Source: JAZSNA01 sp045536135 (GTDB lineage Bacteria; Pseudomonadota; Alphaproteobacteria; CAAHEQ01; UBA3637). From it: a stretch of DNA of 44,363 nt. The notes beneath the pieces are model-generated. The model worked only from the letters and a program-made list of their open reading frames with translations, had not been told where the DNA came from and ran no database searches. The stretch lies in the NCBI GenBank assembly GCA_045536135.1, contig JAZSNA010000005.1:1-44363 (forward strand), read 5' to 3'. The position numbers were made by a program, and so were the translations under genes. Of the stretch, positions 33,566-43,044 are shown one piece after another (positions within the stretch are counted from its first letter, which is position 1; each line of letters opens with the position of its first letter).

Positions 33566-34735
33566 ATGGTCAAACGCAATGCAATTACAGATTTTGTTTA
33601 CAGTCTTCAAAAAAAGAATGAACCGTTATCTAAAACATTAACGAACCTACTTAAAAATAAAGCACAATGTAATAATTTTTTATCCGTTATTTTATCCAAC
33701 CCTCGGGATAATAAGCCGGCATATCGTCTGTTTTTCAACAGTTTTAAAACCAAATCGCAATACCGAAAATGGATGAATACTTATCATAAAAAATATACTC
33801 AATATATCCACCGCTATTGTCAACAAGCCACCTGTATTGAAGATCTGATTCGGCGGATGCCGAATTTTACCCCTTGGGCATTAGAGGAACGTTTTTCTGA
33901 AATAAAAATCGGGTCTGTCCCTTCGGTTTTTCATAGCGAAAGTCAGCTATTATCATTTGTGTCATCCATTAAAAAATCAACTGCTGTCCGCAACCTTAAC
34001 CGTATAAAGAAGTTGGAATGTTCCCAAGGCGATTTTGAAAAAGCATTTCCGAAGGCCAAAAAAATAAATTGGTTTAACTTAAAACAACGTTTTAATTTTT
34101 TAAAAGATTTAATTAATCAAAAATGCGGCAAGCCTTTTAAATTATCTGTTTCCGAACAGCAATTTAAAATTACATTTTTATGTAATCCCTTCTCGGCGAA
34201 AATGGTTTTTTTAATCGAAAGTCCCGACAATGAAAAATTCATTTTAAAAATCAACCAATACAACCTTTCCAACACCCACAACGATCGAACCCGAAAAGAG
34301 CATGAAAACATGGCTATCCGAGCTGATTCCACCTATTCGGATGCCTTATTGGAGTTTTATTTAAAATTAAACGATTGTCCCCATGCGCCCTCTATTTTAT
34401 ATTACAACTTCCGCCATGAAGTTGCACTATACAAAGCCGATACCGGCATTCCATTTCATTCACAGACCAACAAGAATAAATTTATGGACTTTTATTCTTT
34501 CAATACCAAAGTTGTTTCGGACTGTTTACGTTTAGGTGTTTACATCAATGACATCAACGCCGGAAATTTCATACTTTCTGCCACCGATAACCAAGTCAAA
34601 ATCATCGACATCGGACACGCTTCATTTGCCAATCCCCTGACCCCCGGTATCCCTGGATTAACTTTTACACTTGGAAATCTTTGCGGACAAGACTATATAT
34701 CCGTCAACGGCGTTTTGGATATAGAGGATATATAA
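33566..34735 (+). CDS. Kinase-fold (PKL/APH-like) protein with novel N-terminal domain, 389 aa
   Basis: The C-terminal half (about 200-380) has the order of a protein-kinase-like fold. A beta-strand lysine lies in KFILKINQYN. The catalytic loop is GVYINDINAGNFIL, with Asp and Asn in D-x-x-x-x-N spacing. The metal-binding aspartate is in VKIIDIGHAS (D-I-G for D-F-G). The first 190 residues are basic, helical and unfamiliar. Substrate could be a sugar, a small molecule or a protein. Its stop overlaps the next start (TAATG), so it is coupled to the PHP-GH77 enzyme, which suggests a carbohydrate substrate. Ribosome site GGGG seven bases before ATG; a -10-like TATAAC is near 33536. Confidence 0.68.
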   Translation: MVKRNAITDFVYSLQKKNEPLSKTLTNLLKNKAQCNNFLSVILSNPRDNKPAYRLFFNSFKTKSQYRKWMNTYHKKYTQYIHRYCQQATCIEDLIRRMPNFTPWALEERFSEIKIGSVPSVFHSESQLLSFVSSIKKSTAVRNLNRIKKLECSQGDFEKAFPKAKKINWFNLKQRFNFLKDLINQKCGKPFKLSVSEQQFKITFLCNPFSAKMVFLIESPDNEKFILKINQYNLSNTHNDRTRKEHENMAIRADSTYSDALLEFYLKLNDCPHAPSILYYNFRHEVALYKADTGIPFHSQTNKNKFMDFYSFNTKVVSDCLRLGVYINDINAGNFILSATDNQVKIIDIGHASFANPLTPGIPGLTFTLGNLCGQDYISVNGVLDIEDI

Positions 34736-37359
34736 TGACGGATAGCGAATATTTTAAAATATTATCAACCGAATTAAAAATTAAGGATATTCATCAACTC
34801 GATATCATTATGGGTCCGAATGAATTAAAGCAATATTTAAAGGATTTAACACTATCCGATTTTGACAACGGGCGAACCCTGATATCTTTACATACGCACA
34901 CCCAAGCATCGGACGGAGAAGTCCACCCCAAAGATTATCTGAAAAATGCCTTAAAATTTAAAGAACAATACGGATACAAGGAACTGATTTTATCCATCAC
35001 GGACCACGACACCATTGATGCCTTGCCGATTATTTTAAAAGAAGGTATTAAAAATACGGAAAAATATAAAGGTATCCGACTTATCTTAGGATGTGAATTA
35101 AGTTTATCCTATTTTGATTCCAAGCTACATCGTCCCGTTGATTTTGAGCTATTACATTACGGTATCAACCCATTTGATAAAAATTATATCCGATTTTTAA
35201 AATCCGTCCGTGACAGGAAAACAAAGGCTTTAACCCCTATTTTGAATTATTTTAAAAACCGATATCCGTCGGCCGGATTAAACCGGAATGATTTTTTGAC
35301 TCGTTTCCCCCGAAACCGAAGCGGATTTGGTTGTTATATCGCCTATGACACACCCCGATACATCTGTGAAACGGTGAACCGACCAGAAGAAAATAATGAG
35401 ATTTGGGACTTTTTTCGTCGTCTGGATACCCCATTATCCGACTTACCCCAAATTCCGTTTTGGTATACCACGGATGAAGTACTTACACAAATTAAATCAC
35501 ATGGTTTCGGTTTTTTATCTTTAGCACATCCCTATCGAATACAACTTGACGGCAAAGTTCGTGAAGACGGTTGTCATTTCATGAATCGCTTTTTGACTTA
35601 TTTAAAAGAATCCGGTATCCAAGGTTTGGAAATATTCTATATGAATTTAGCACAACCCTTATACAGCTCTTTTAAAAAAATAACATCAGGATCTGTCCCA
35701 ATAAGCGATACGGATTATTGGGTTAAAACGATTTTAAATTTTGCCAAAGAAAACGATATGATAAAAACCGGCGGAACAGACAGCCACACAAGTTTTCTGG
35801 GCAGTCGCCAAAAACACCTGATACAACTCCTGACCCAAAAACTGCAATCTTATAAACCCCTGATCCGAAAAGGATATCAAGTTTTAAACAAGGAAGTGAT
35901 ATTGGGACTTCCCGCACCATGTATGCCGGCCATCAGCCCTTATCACAACACCGGAATCGGTTCGTCATACGGTGCCGGTGCCAAAAGAATATCCGACTTT
36001 TTCGGCGGCATTTTTGATAAAATTCAACTGGGACCGATGGGGCAAACCGACAAAGAATCAAAACATTCTCCATATGTTTCCGACCTTAAACCCAACCCGT
36101 TTTTCATTCCGCTGGAATATCTGGCCGAAGACAAGCTCATCAGTGATAAAACATTACAAAGTATTTATGATATTCCGAAGTCAGATAATCAAATTGACTT
36201 TGAACAAGTTGAAAAATCTTATACCACTGCATTGAAAGAGGCATATCAAACCGCTGACACATCCTTATCTTACGACGATTTTATTCAAAGCCTTGTTAAA
36301 AGGTATCAATCTCGAAACAGCATCAAATATATTGCGGATTTACAAGTTCAAATTCCCCAAGACACACATGAAAGTAATGATTTATTTTTAAAAGGGTTTA
36401 GTCTAGGTTCTCCGCCGGATAACTTTTCGACCCAAGCCCGCAATTGGCACTTTAAAGTCTTTAATCCCAAACAGCTCTTTAACAAAGATGGGTCTTTGGG
36501 TCCGGCGGGTCTGAAGTGGTATAACCTCATTGATAAAAGCATGAAAAACGCCACCGGCGGTATTCGGATTGACCATTATATCGGCTTTGTGAATCCGTTT
36601 GTCATCAGCGATGATGATCCGACGGTATTCGGTCGCCTGTATTCCAGCCCCCATATTCCCAAATTACGTCCATTTATCAAAAGCGACTTTTCGGACATCA
36701 CTGAAAAAATCCTATTATCTTGTGCTCATCACAATGGTCTGACCGCTAAAGATATTTATGTGGAAGATTTGGGCAACAGACCCGAACAAATTGATGATGT
36801 AATGAAAAAATGCCATTTGGGGCGCATGATTATTGCGCAATTTGCCGAGACGAACAATCCCGAACATCAATATCACTTATCCCGCACTCAAGTCCAAGAT
36901 GTTGCCTGTCTGGACACTCATGATCTGCCGTCTGTTCAAGAATTTTTCAATCAATTATCCGTTCAGGAACGACATCGGTTTGCGATGATTTTATCACAAG
37001 ATTTACGCTTTAATTATACTGAAGACCTTTGCTCACCCTCTCAACTGGTTCGGATGATGTGGGGTGCATTATTAGCCTGCCCCGCACAACGTGTTTCGGC
37101 CTTTTTCACCAGCTGGACCGGACAAGAAGGACGCTATAACACGCCGGGGTATCCCATAAAATGGATATTAAGATGTGATACGAATTTTAATGAGCTCTAT
37201 TTTAAAAACCTCCGCCATGGTTTATCCTATAATCCGTTTGATGCGATATCATTAGCCATCTATGCCCGAGGAGATGATTTTTATCATCGACATGAAAATC
37301 TGGTCCACCAACTCCGTCAGGCTGAAGAAGAAATCCTCACTTTATGTGCCGAACTTTAA
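34735..37359 (+). CDS. PHP phosphoesterase / GH77 4-alpha-glucanotransferase fusion, 874 aa
   Basis: Residues about 50-360 form a PHP domain with the metal ligands in order: His53, His55, Asp60 (SLHTHTQASD), Asp90/His91 (SITDHDT), Glu121, His141, His265 (LAHPY), Asp349 and His351 (GGTDSHT). Residues about 395-874 form a complete, compact GH77 enzyme like MalQ: SPYHNTGIGS, QLGPMGQTD, GSPPDNFSTQARNWHF, the nucleophile region GGIRIDHYIGF (Asp613), the acid/base IYVEDLGNRPE (Glu677) and LDTHDLPSV (His729-Asp730). MalQ moves maltosyl units between alpha-1,4-glucans. A PHP domain on such an enzyme is unusual. The start at 34735 overlaps the kinase-fold gene stop; the longer open frame to 34681 is rejected. 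Confidence 0.88.
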   Translation: MTDSEYFKILSTELKIKDIHQLDIIMGPNELKQYLKDLTLSDFDNGRTLISLHTHTQASDGEVHPKDYLKNALKFKEQYGYKELILSITDHDTIDALPIILKEGIKNTEKYKGIRLILGCELSLSYFDSKLHRPVDFELLHYGINPFDKNYIRFLKSVRDRKTKALTPILNYFKNRYPSAGLNRNDFLTRFPRNRSGFGCYIAYDTPRYICETVNRPEENNEIWDFFRRLDTPLSDLPQIPFWYTTDEVLTQIKSHGFGFLSLAHPYRIQLDGKVREDGCHFMNRFLTYLKESGIQGLEIFYMNLAQPLYSSFKKITSGSVPISDTDYWVKTILNFAKENDMIKTGGTDSHTSFLGSRQKHLIQLLTQKLQSYKPLIRKGYQVLNKEVILGLPAPCMPAISPYHNTGIGSSYGAGAKRISDFFGGIFDKIQLGPMGQTDKESKHSPYVSDLKPNPFFIPLEYLAEDKLISDKTLQSIYDIPKSDNQIDFEQVEKSYTTALKEAYQTADTSLSYDDFIQSLVKRYQSRNSIKYIADLQVQIPQDTHESNDLFLKGFSLGSPPDNFSTQARNWHFKVFNPKQLFNKDGSLGPAGLKWYNLIDKSMKNATGGIRIDHYIGFVNPFVISDDDPTVFGRLYSSPHIPKLRPFIKSDFSDITEKILLSCAHHNGLTAKDIYVEDLGNRPEQIDDVMKKCHLGRMIIAQFAETNNPEHQYHLSRTQVQDVACLDTHDLPSVQEFFNQLSVQERHRFAMILSQDLRFNYTEDLCSPSQLVRMMWGALLACPAQRVSAFFTSWTGQEGRYNTPGYPIKWILRCDTNFNELYFKNLRHGLSYNPFDAISLAIYARGDDFYHRHENLVHQLRQAEEEILTLCAEL

Positions 37360-37371
37360 TTCATTAAAATA

Positions 37372-37400
37372 TGGACTTTTGATTAAATTTTACATATAAT
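37372..37400 (+). promoter_or_regulatory. Promoter of the ABC-F gene
   Basis: TGGACT (37372-37377), 17 bp, TATAAT (37395-37400). Confidence 0.7.
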
Positions 37401-37421
37401 GAACATCACAAAGGATATTTG

Positions 37422-39245
37422 ATGTTCATATTATCTCAAATTCGTCTGCAAATAGGAACCCGACTTTTATTAGATAACGCTTCAACAACAATTGCCGATG
37501 GAATGCGTGTCGGAGTCATTGGGAAAAACGGATGCGGGAAATCCACATTATTTAAAATGATTTTGGGTCAGTCGGATAATTTTACCGGAGAAATCAACTA
37601 TCCCCGAAACAAAAAAATAGCTTATGTCGAACAAGAAATTTCAAATCTGGATACCCCTATTTTACAATTTGTCTTATCCAAAGATAAAGACTTAATGTTT
37701 TGGCGTGAAAAATTACAAAATGCAGAACCGCAAGACATTCCGCAAATCATGGATCATTTATCATTTTTACACAGCGATTCCGCCGAAGCCAAAGTGGCTG
37801 AAATTTTATCCGGTCTCGGCTTTACGAATGCGGATTTGACCCGTCCGATACAAGACTTTTCCGGCGGATGGCGAATGAGGTTAGCTCTAGCCGGTGCGCT
37901 TTTTCAAACATCGGATTATTTATTACTGGACGAACCGACCAACCATTTGGATTTAGAGGCTGTTTTATGGCTTGAAAGCTACTTAAAAAAATACAAAGGA
38001 ACACTGTTAATTATCAGTCACGATAAAGATTTATTAAATTCAGTGTGTAATCATATTCTGCATTTTGAAGGGAAAACCCTTGTTTTATATCGAGGCAACT
38101 TTAATACCTATCAATCGGCCTTTACCCAAAAAAGGGAAAATCAATTAAAAACAGCGGAAAAACAAAAAGAAAAAAGAGAACATCTTCAATCTTATATCGA
38201 CCGTTTTCGTTACAAAGCCAGCAAAGCCAAACAAGCTCAAAGCCGGATTAAAATGCTGGCCAAATTAAAAGACGAAGCCATCGTTGAATTAGAACCCGAT
38301 GATGTATTTTCTTTTCCCGATACAACTCCTTTGCCCGAGCCGTGTATGAAAATAGAGAACGGATCTTTTGCATATATATCGGGAAAAACTATATTAACAA
38401 AATTAAACCTCGCTATCGGGAATAATGAACGTATTGCCCTTTTGGGGAAAAACGGCAACGGGAAATCCACATTAGCCAAAATAATGTCCGGTTATTTAAA
38501 ATTAGATACAGGCAAAATGACCATATCTCCCAAATTTAAAATCGGATTTTTTAACCAACATCAAAACGAAGAATTACCTCCAAAAGAAACACCCGTATCT
38601 TACTTATCACCCATGATGAGCAACAAAAGGGAAAGCGATATCCGATCATATTTGGCTCAATTCGGATTAACGGCTGAAAAAGCCATTACACCGATCGGAC
38701 ATTTATCCGGCGGAGAAAAAGCCCGATTATTACTGGCTAAAATCTGTTTGGATAAACCTCAACTTTTGATATTGGACGAACCGACGAATCATCTAGATAT
38801 ACAGGGACGAGAAGCCTTGGCGGATGCATTAAACGCCTTTAACGGTTCTGTGATTTTGATTACACATGATTTTCATATTTTGGAATCAGTATGTGATACC
38901 TTATGGATTATAGATAACCATACCTGCCAAGAATTTGACGGCGACCTCCAAGATTACAAGAATCAATTACTGGGGATAAAAGTCTCACCAGAAAAACAGC
39001 CCCCAAAAGAAAAACCGGCACCTAAAAAAGATAGGTCCGAAAAAATGCCTTATATCAAAAGACATTTAAAAGAATTGGAAACCAAAGTTGAAGACCTTCA
39101 CGCCCGACGCCAATCCTTAATTCAATCATTGATAAACCCGCAAAATATAGATTTTGAATCCACTCAAAAACAAATCAAAGAACTAGAAAAGCAAATATCC
39201 CAAACCGAAAACGAATGGAGCCTGTGGGCCGACAAAATTTCATAA
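37422..39245 (+). CDS. ABC-F family ATPase (ribosome-associated, YheS/Uup-like), 607 aa
   Basis: Two ABC domains in one chain with no membrane segments. Walker A is GKNGCGKST (about 34-42) and GKNGNGKST; signatures are FSGGWRMR and LSGGEKAR; Walker B is LLLDEPTNHLD and LILDEPTNHLD. Between them lies a charged linker (P-site tRNA interaction motif), and at the end a coiled coil (about 535-607). ABC-F proteins bind the ribosomal E site and help stalled or early elongation; some give antibiotic resistance. Start at ATG 37422 with AAAGGA; a TTG one codon upstream is unlikely. This is the last gene before the accessory region. Confidence 0.94.
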   Translation: MFILSQIRLQIGTRLLLDNASTTIADGMRVGVIGKNGCGKSTLFKMILGQSDNFTGEINYPRNKKIAYVEQEISNLDTPILQFVLSKDKDLMFWREKLQNAEPQDIPQIMDHLSFLHSDSAEAKVAEILSGLGFTNADLTRPIQDFSGGWRMRLALAGALFQTSDYLLLDEPTNHLDLEAVLWLESYLKKYKGTLLIISHDKDLLNSVCNHILHFEGKTLVLYRGNFNTYQSAFTQKRENQLKTAEKQKEKREHLQSYIDRFRYKASKAKQAQSRIKMLAKLKDEAIVELEPDDVFSFPDTTPLPEPCMKIENGSFAYISGKTILTKLNLAIGNNERIALLGKNGNGKSTLAKIMSGYLKLDTGKMTISPKFKIGFFNQHQNEELPPKETPVSYLSPMMSNKRESDIRSYLAQFGLTAEKAITPIGHLSGGEKARLLLAKICLDKPQLLILDEPTNHLDIQGREALADALNAFNGSVILITHDFHILESVCDTLWIIDNHTCQEFDGDLQDYKNQLLGIKVSPEKQPPKEKPAPKKDRSEKMPYIKRHLKELETKVEDLHARRQSLIQSLINPQNIDFESTQKQIKELEKQISQTENEWSLWADKIS

Positions 39246-39536
39246 AGACAACCACGCCTTACCGAACAAACACCCAACCCATTATTTATGAGAGATAGAG
39301 TATGTAATTACCCCAATGAACAACTTCTGGTCTTGTCAAAGCAATCATCATATAAAGCAAGTATAAACTCCTGATATTTTCCTTAACAGATTTTTAAGCT
39401 TCTCTTATTTTAAATAGGAAACAAAAGGTATAAAATAAAAAATTCTTATATTTCTCCTGTCACAGGAATAAGTTGAAAAATATTTAGTTTTCTGTTATAA
39501 TGGTAGTCAGAAAAAGGATATAGGAGATTATATAAA
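39246..39536. other. Intergenic boundary region before the accessory genes
   Basis: No gene found. Contains a small inverted repeat TCCTG-TCA-CAGGA near 39455-39467, a run of AT-rich DNA, and the promoter of the next gene. Base composition and codon style change after this point. Confidence 0.5.
39473..39501 (+). promoter_or_regulatory. Promoter of the truncated membrane paralogue
   Basis: TTGAAA (39473-39478), 17 bp, TATAAT (39496-39501); ribosome site AGGAG 10 bases before ATG 39537. Confidence 0.75.
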
Positions 39537-40718
39537 ATGACACCAGAAGAAAAAGCTTTTGTTGAAAAACTAAATTTATTGGTTAATGATGAACAAACGG
39601 GAACCTCATTAATACAACGCATTATAACATCTGTAAAAAAACCAAGTAATGCTCAAAAGCTAGGCCAAAATGCTTTTTTTAAAACTTTTCTTCAATTATT
39701 AACGCGTGCGGTTTTACCCTTTTCCAGTTCCAGTAAAGCAGCCTTAGGCGGTGCTTTTTTTTTACAGAATACTTCTATTGATCACTTTCTAACACCTTCA
39801 GATCAAAAAAATAATGATGAGATCTCAAATAAAGCCACCATTTCTTTAACAAACGAAGTTTGTAGCACAATGCCAGAAATCGAACGCGAAATGAAATCAG
39901 ATACTTTAGGCAAGGACATAAACACAATATCAAGCTTATTACCAAGCTTTATTAATTCAAAATTCTCCAAATATTCCAGCTTAGTTGGTATCGTTATATC
40001 TGGAATTGCACTCGCCTCATTAAACCCGATTTTATTATCTCTCGCAGCTCCGTCTTATATTTTAGGACAATACATCTCTTATCAACACAAAAAAAATCAA
40101 ACACTAACAGGGCAGCCCTTGCGACGTGCGAACATTGACGTTTTTAGAAAAACCCAAAAAGCTATAAATAATCCAGAACTGCACAGAGATCAAAAAAAGC
40201 AAGATAAAGAAATAAAGCAAGCACAGAAAAATCTTTCTGAAATAAAAGAAATAGTATCTAAAAAACAAAAACGACTATCGTTATTATTTTCAATGACCAC
40301 CACTTTATTAACTGGTGGAGTACTGATTACTCATTGGGGAACAATGACTTTGCCTACTTTGGTTGGGTTATATGCCGCAACAAATACTTTTCTATCAAGT
40401 GTTGGATTTTGTATTAACGCCGATCATCGTCAAAAAAACATTTTACACCAACTTATTGAAAGTTATAATAAAATTAAACACCAACCGGAATTTAATCTAA
40501 AAACAGGTAATCAAAAATTACCTCAAAATGTTGATACCATTCACATTGACAAAATTGTGTATAGTTATCGAACCAGCATAAATGTTTGGAAAACAACAAA
40601 AAAACCACCCGATGCGGGTGGTTTAAATTTTTGGTACAGCCGGCTTTCCGAATACCGAGTCAAACATTTAGAGGATTTCAAAAAATTGGCACAGGAAATT
40701 GAACTTTTGAAAATTTAA
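39537..40718 (+). CDS. Truncated paralogue of the membrane-ABC protein, 393 aa (ABC domain lost)
   Basis: Residues 1-345 parallel residues 1-350 of the 710-aa protein downstream. Matching blocks include the TMPEIERE motif, the YxSxxGxVxxGxxxxSLNP membrane stretch, the PTLVGLYAATNTFLSS membrane stretch and the LKTGNQKLPQNVDTIHIDK linker. Directly after IVYSYR the similarity stops. The last 48 codons read through a copy of the direct repeat and its terminator hairpin (40602-40624), ending VKHLEDFKKLAQEIELLKI. So the ABC ATPase domain has been deleted and the tail is foreign. It may still be a membrane partner, or a decaying copy. It probably has four or five membrane helices. Confidence 0.78.
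   Translation: MTPEEKAFVEKLNLLVNDEQTGTSLIQRIITSVKKPSNAQKLGQNAFFKTFLQLLTRAVLPFSSSSKAALGGAFFLQNTSIDHFLTPSDQKNNDEISNKATISLTNEVCSTMPEIEREMKSDTLGKDINTISSLLPSFINSKFSKYSSLVGIVISGIALASLNPILLSLAAPSYILGQYISYQHKKNQTLTGQPLRRANIDVFRKTQKAINNPELHRDQKKQDKEIKQAQKNLSEIKEIVSKKQKRLSLLFSMTTTLLTGGVLITHWGTMTLPTLVGLYAATNTFLSSVGFCINADHRQKNILHQLIESYNKIKHQPEFNLKTGNQKLPQNVDTIHIDKIVYSYRTSINVWKTTKKPPDAGGLNFWYSRLSEYRVKHLEDFKKLAQEIELLKI
40565..40637 (+). repeat. Direct repeat element, copy 1 (with terminator hairpin)
   Basis: Begins TTATCGAACCAGCATAAATG, contains a 10-bp stem AAACCACCCG / CGGGTGGTTT (40602-40611, 40615-40624) and ends TTTTTGGTAC. It matches copy 2 at 43045-43118 in order and spacing; the first 24 bases differ at one position only. 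Here it lies inside the reading frame of the truncated gene. Confidence 0.88.
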
Positions 40719-40721
40719 AAC

Positions 40722-40765
40722 GGGACGTCGACATCCCAAATTAACTTTTTTCCCTGAGGGAAAAA
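40722..40765. other. Palindromic sites between the two paralogues
   Basis: A near-palindrome GGGACGTCGACATCCC (40722-40737) and a perfect hairpin TTTTTCCC-TGA-GGGAAAAA (40747-40765), just before a TTGACT (40769-40774) without a well-placed -10. These may be regulator sites or remnants of a recombination junction. No gene lies between 40719 and 40828. Confidence 0.5.
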
Positions 40766-40828
40766 TGCTTGACTTTAATATTAGTTTATGAAAGGATATA
40801 TACATCAGATAATCCAGAAAGGAAATAC

Positions 40829-42961
40829 ATGAAAAACGAAGATGAAAAAGAGTTTGTCAAGCGTCTAACAAATTTAGCCGACAATAACGACGTTTTGAAA
40901 AAAGGGGGAATGTGGGCAAAGTTTTGGCGCGGAAATGAAGCACGGACATTAGGGCGTCATGTATTTGTGAATCAAATATTCTCATTGGTGCAACAAGCTA
41001 TTTCTCCTTTTGCTGCTTTAAGACATCGTTGGTTGGCTGGTACAGTGGGTATTGCGGGAGCTCGCTCTCTTGTTTCGGGTATTCAAGAAAACACGGCTCG
41101 TTCAACGTATATTAATATTTTTAATCGGACTGTAGAATCTCTAATAACGGAAGCTATGACAACAATGCCTGAAATTGAAAGAGAGTTTAAAGGACGCAAA
41201 CTGGAAAAGAATATCAATACCATTGGGAATGAGGTAGGTACTTTTTATAGAAATAGATTCCAAAAATATGCAAGTATTCTAGGCGTCGTTGCTGCTGGTG
41301 CAGGTATGTTATCGCTAAATCCATTTTTTCTTGGTTTAGCCCTTCCTGCATATGGATTAGGACATTGGATATCTGCTCGGCGTAAATATCTACAAAATGT
41401 GATTTTTCCCCATGAGTGGCGAGCACGCATGAATGTATGGAATCAGCAAGATGCTACTATTCGTAACCCAGAAGTCCATGCAACCATGGGAGATACAGAA
41501 AAGCAGAAACAAGCTTTAGAAAGAGCTCAGGAAAAATTGACCGAAATAAACGAGGTCCGACGTAAGAAAGATTTACCTTTGGTGTGGGCACAAGTTCTTG
41601 GTATTAGTGGAATGACTGCCTTAACATTGTTGGCTGGTTATTTACAAGGAATGGCTTTGCCTGCATTGATTGGCTTATATGCCGCTACCAATGCGTTTTT
41701 AGGAAGTATCAGTGCGTGGACAATGGCTAATTATTCAGAAAAAGAAACACTCAGAGATATGGTGAAAAACTATAATGAGTTAAAACACACAAAAGAATTT
41801 GATTTGCAAACTGGAAAACAAAAGCTGCCAACCAAAACAGATTCTATCCATTTAGAGTTTGTCAAATATAGTCACCGAAAACGACAGGGGCCTGAGATGG
41901 GCAAACGTCAAGAAAAAGCCGTATTGGACTTTGGTTCTGAAGTTACGTTTGTACCAGGCATCAATGTTCTTGGTGGTGCCTCTGGTGCAGGAAAATCTAC
42001 TTTATATAAATTGTTGCGCCATGCAGATGATTTAGATAGAGGAAATATTTATTTTGGAACTATAGAAAATGGAAGGTTTAAAGGAATTCCTCTAACTTCC
42101 ATATCCTTGGCTGATGCCAATAAACCTCTTGCTTTTTCTTTGCCTGAACTCCGACATGTGGAAAATATAACGGGTGTTGAATTGATCCGAGAAAGCAATC
42201 CAGAATTAAAATTGAAAAGCATCAAAGAAATGGCCAATTTATTTGGTGTTCCTTTGTGGCATGATGAGGCTTGTCGAAAGCCAAAAGGTATGAATGAGCT
42301 TTCCAGTGGAGAAAAAAAGAGAACTCTTTGTATGAGTGCCCTTGTTTCCCCCAAACCAATTTTAATTTTAGATGAACCTACCAGTGGTGTTGATGGGGCA
42401 AATGTAGATACGATGTTGAGTGCAATCAATGCGTTGGGAAAGAGAAAGACAATTATTTATACAACACATCATCCTGAAGAATTATTGAAATTAGACGTTA
42501 AACAAGTGGTTGATTTGGATAGGAAAAAATCCAATGAAAAAGGAGAGATGTTGCCAACAGATGTCACGATTCAACCATTTACGACAGAAGCAGAAAAGAA
42601 AGCATATATTGATTTATGTAATCACAGAGATCGTAAAGATGAGGAAGAAACAAAAGAGGAAGTTCCAGAAAAGGAGCAAACATTTTTAGAAATTTTGGCC
42701 GAAAATGAAACTTTGCCAGAGGACACGCCAAAAGCAGATAAGAACGAATATATGCAAGGTTTGAAGGCAGCAGTACAAACGCAGGAAGCTATGCGCGTGT
42801 ATCGTGCCATCAAGGAAACTCGGAAGAAAAAGACTGGTTTGCTCCATCGTATAAAATTGTTACAAGAACGTTCCATCTTAGAATCCGCAAAACAGAAAAC
42901 TCGATCATCAAAACGAGAACATCCAAGGTTAGAAAACGCAATAGATTCTAGTCGGACTTGA
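40829..42961 (+). CDS. Membrane protein fused to an ABC ATPase, unusual exporter-like, 710 aa
   Basis: The N-terminal ~340 residues have hydrophobic segments near 45-85, 148-180 and 250-300, with a long charged helix (about 215-250), loosely like a reduced ABC-exporter membrane domain. The ABC domain follows: Walker A GASGAGKST (383-391), signature LSSGE (491-495), Walker B ILILDEP (511-517), D-loop SGVD and H-loop His547. No clear Q-loop glutamine is seen. A ~110-residue highly charged tail (about 600-710, EEETKEEVPEKEQ, basic at the very end) is extra. Start at 40829 with AGGA six bases upstream; the earlier in-frame codons overlap a TTGACT element. I do not recognise a named family. It pairs with the truncated paralogue upstream. 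Confidence 0.8.
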   Translation: MKNEDEKEFVKRLTNLADNNDVLKKGGMWAKFWRGNEARTLGRHVFVNQIFSLVQQAISPFAALRHRWLAGTVGIAGARSLVSGIQENTARSTYINIFNRTVESLITEAMTTMPEIEREFKGRKLEKNINTIGNEVGTFYRNRFQKYASILGVVAAGAGMLSLNPFFLGLALPAYGLGHWISARRKYLQNVIFPHEWRARMNVWNQQDATIRNPEVHATMGDTEKQKQALERAQEKLTEINEVRRKKDLPLVWAQVLGISGMTALTLLAGYLQGMALPALIGLYAATNAFLGSISAWTMANYSEKETLRDMVKNYNELKHTKEFDLQTGKQKLPTKTDSIHLEFVKYSHRKRQGPEMGKRQEKAVLDFGSEVTFVPGINVLGGASGAGKSTLYKLLRHADDLDRGNIYFGTIENGRFKGIPLTSISLADANKPLAFSLPELRHVENITGVELIRESNPELKLKSIKEMANLFGVPLWHDEACRKPKGMNELSSGEKKRTLCMSALVSPKPILILDEPTSGVDGANVDTMLSAINALGKRKTIIYTTHHPEELLKLDVKQVVDLDRKKSNEKGEMLPTDVTIQPFTTEAEKKAYIDLCNHRDRKDEEETKEEVPEKEQTFLEILAENETLPEDTPKADKNEYMQGLKAAVQTQEAMRVYRAIKETRKKKTGLLHRIKLLQERSILESAKQKTRSSKREHPRLENAIDSSRT

Positions 42962-43044
42962 ACTCGTGTAAATGCTTGTTTTTAAAGAAATCTGCCTGAA
43001 TGAGTTCGATAATCCACAAAAAATGTACTTTCTAAAACGAACTC

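Noticed and set aside
34681..34734. Longer start for the PHP-GH77 protein
   Set aside because: It would overlap the kinase-fold gene by 55 bases; the TAATG overlap at 34735 with AGAGGA upstream is the usual coupled arrangement.
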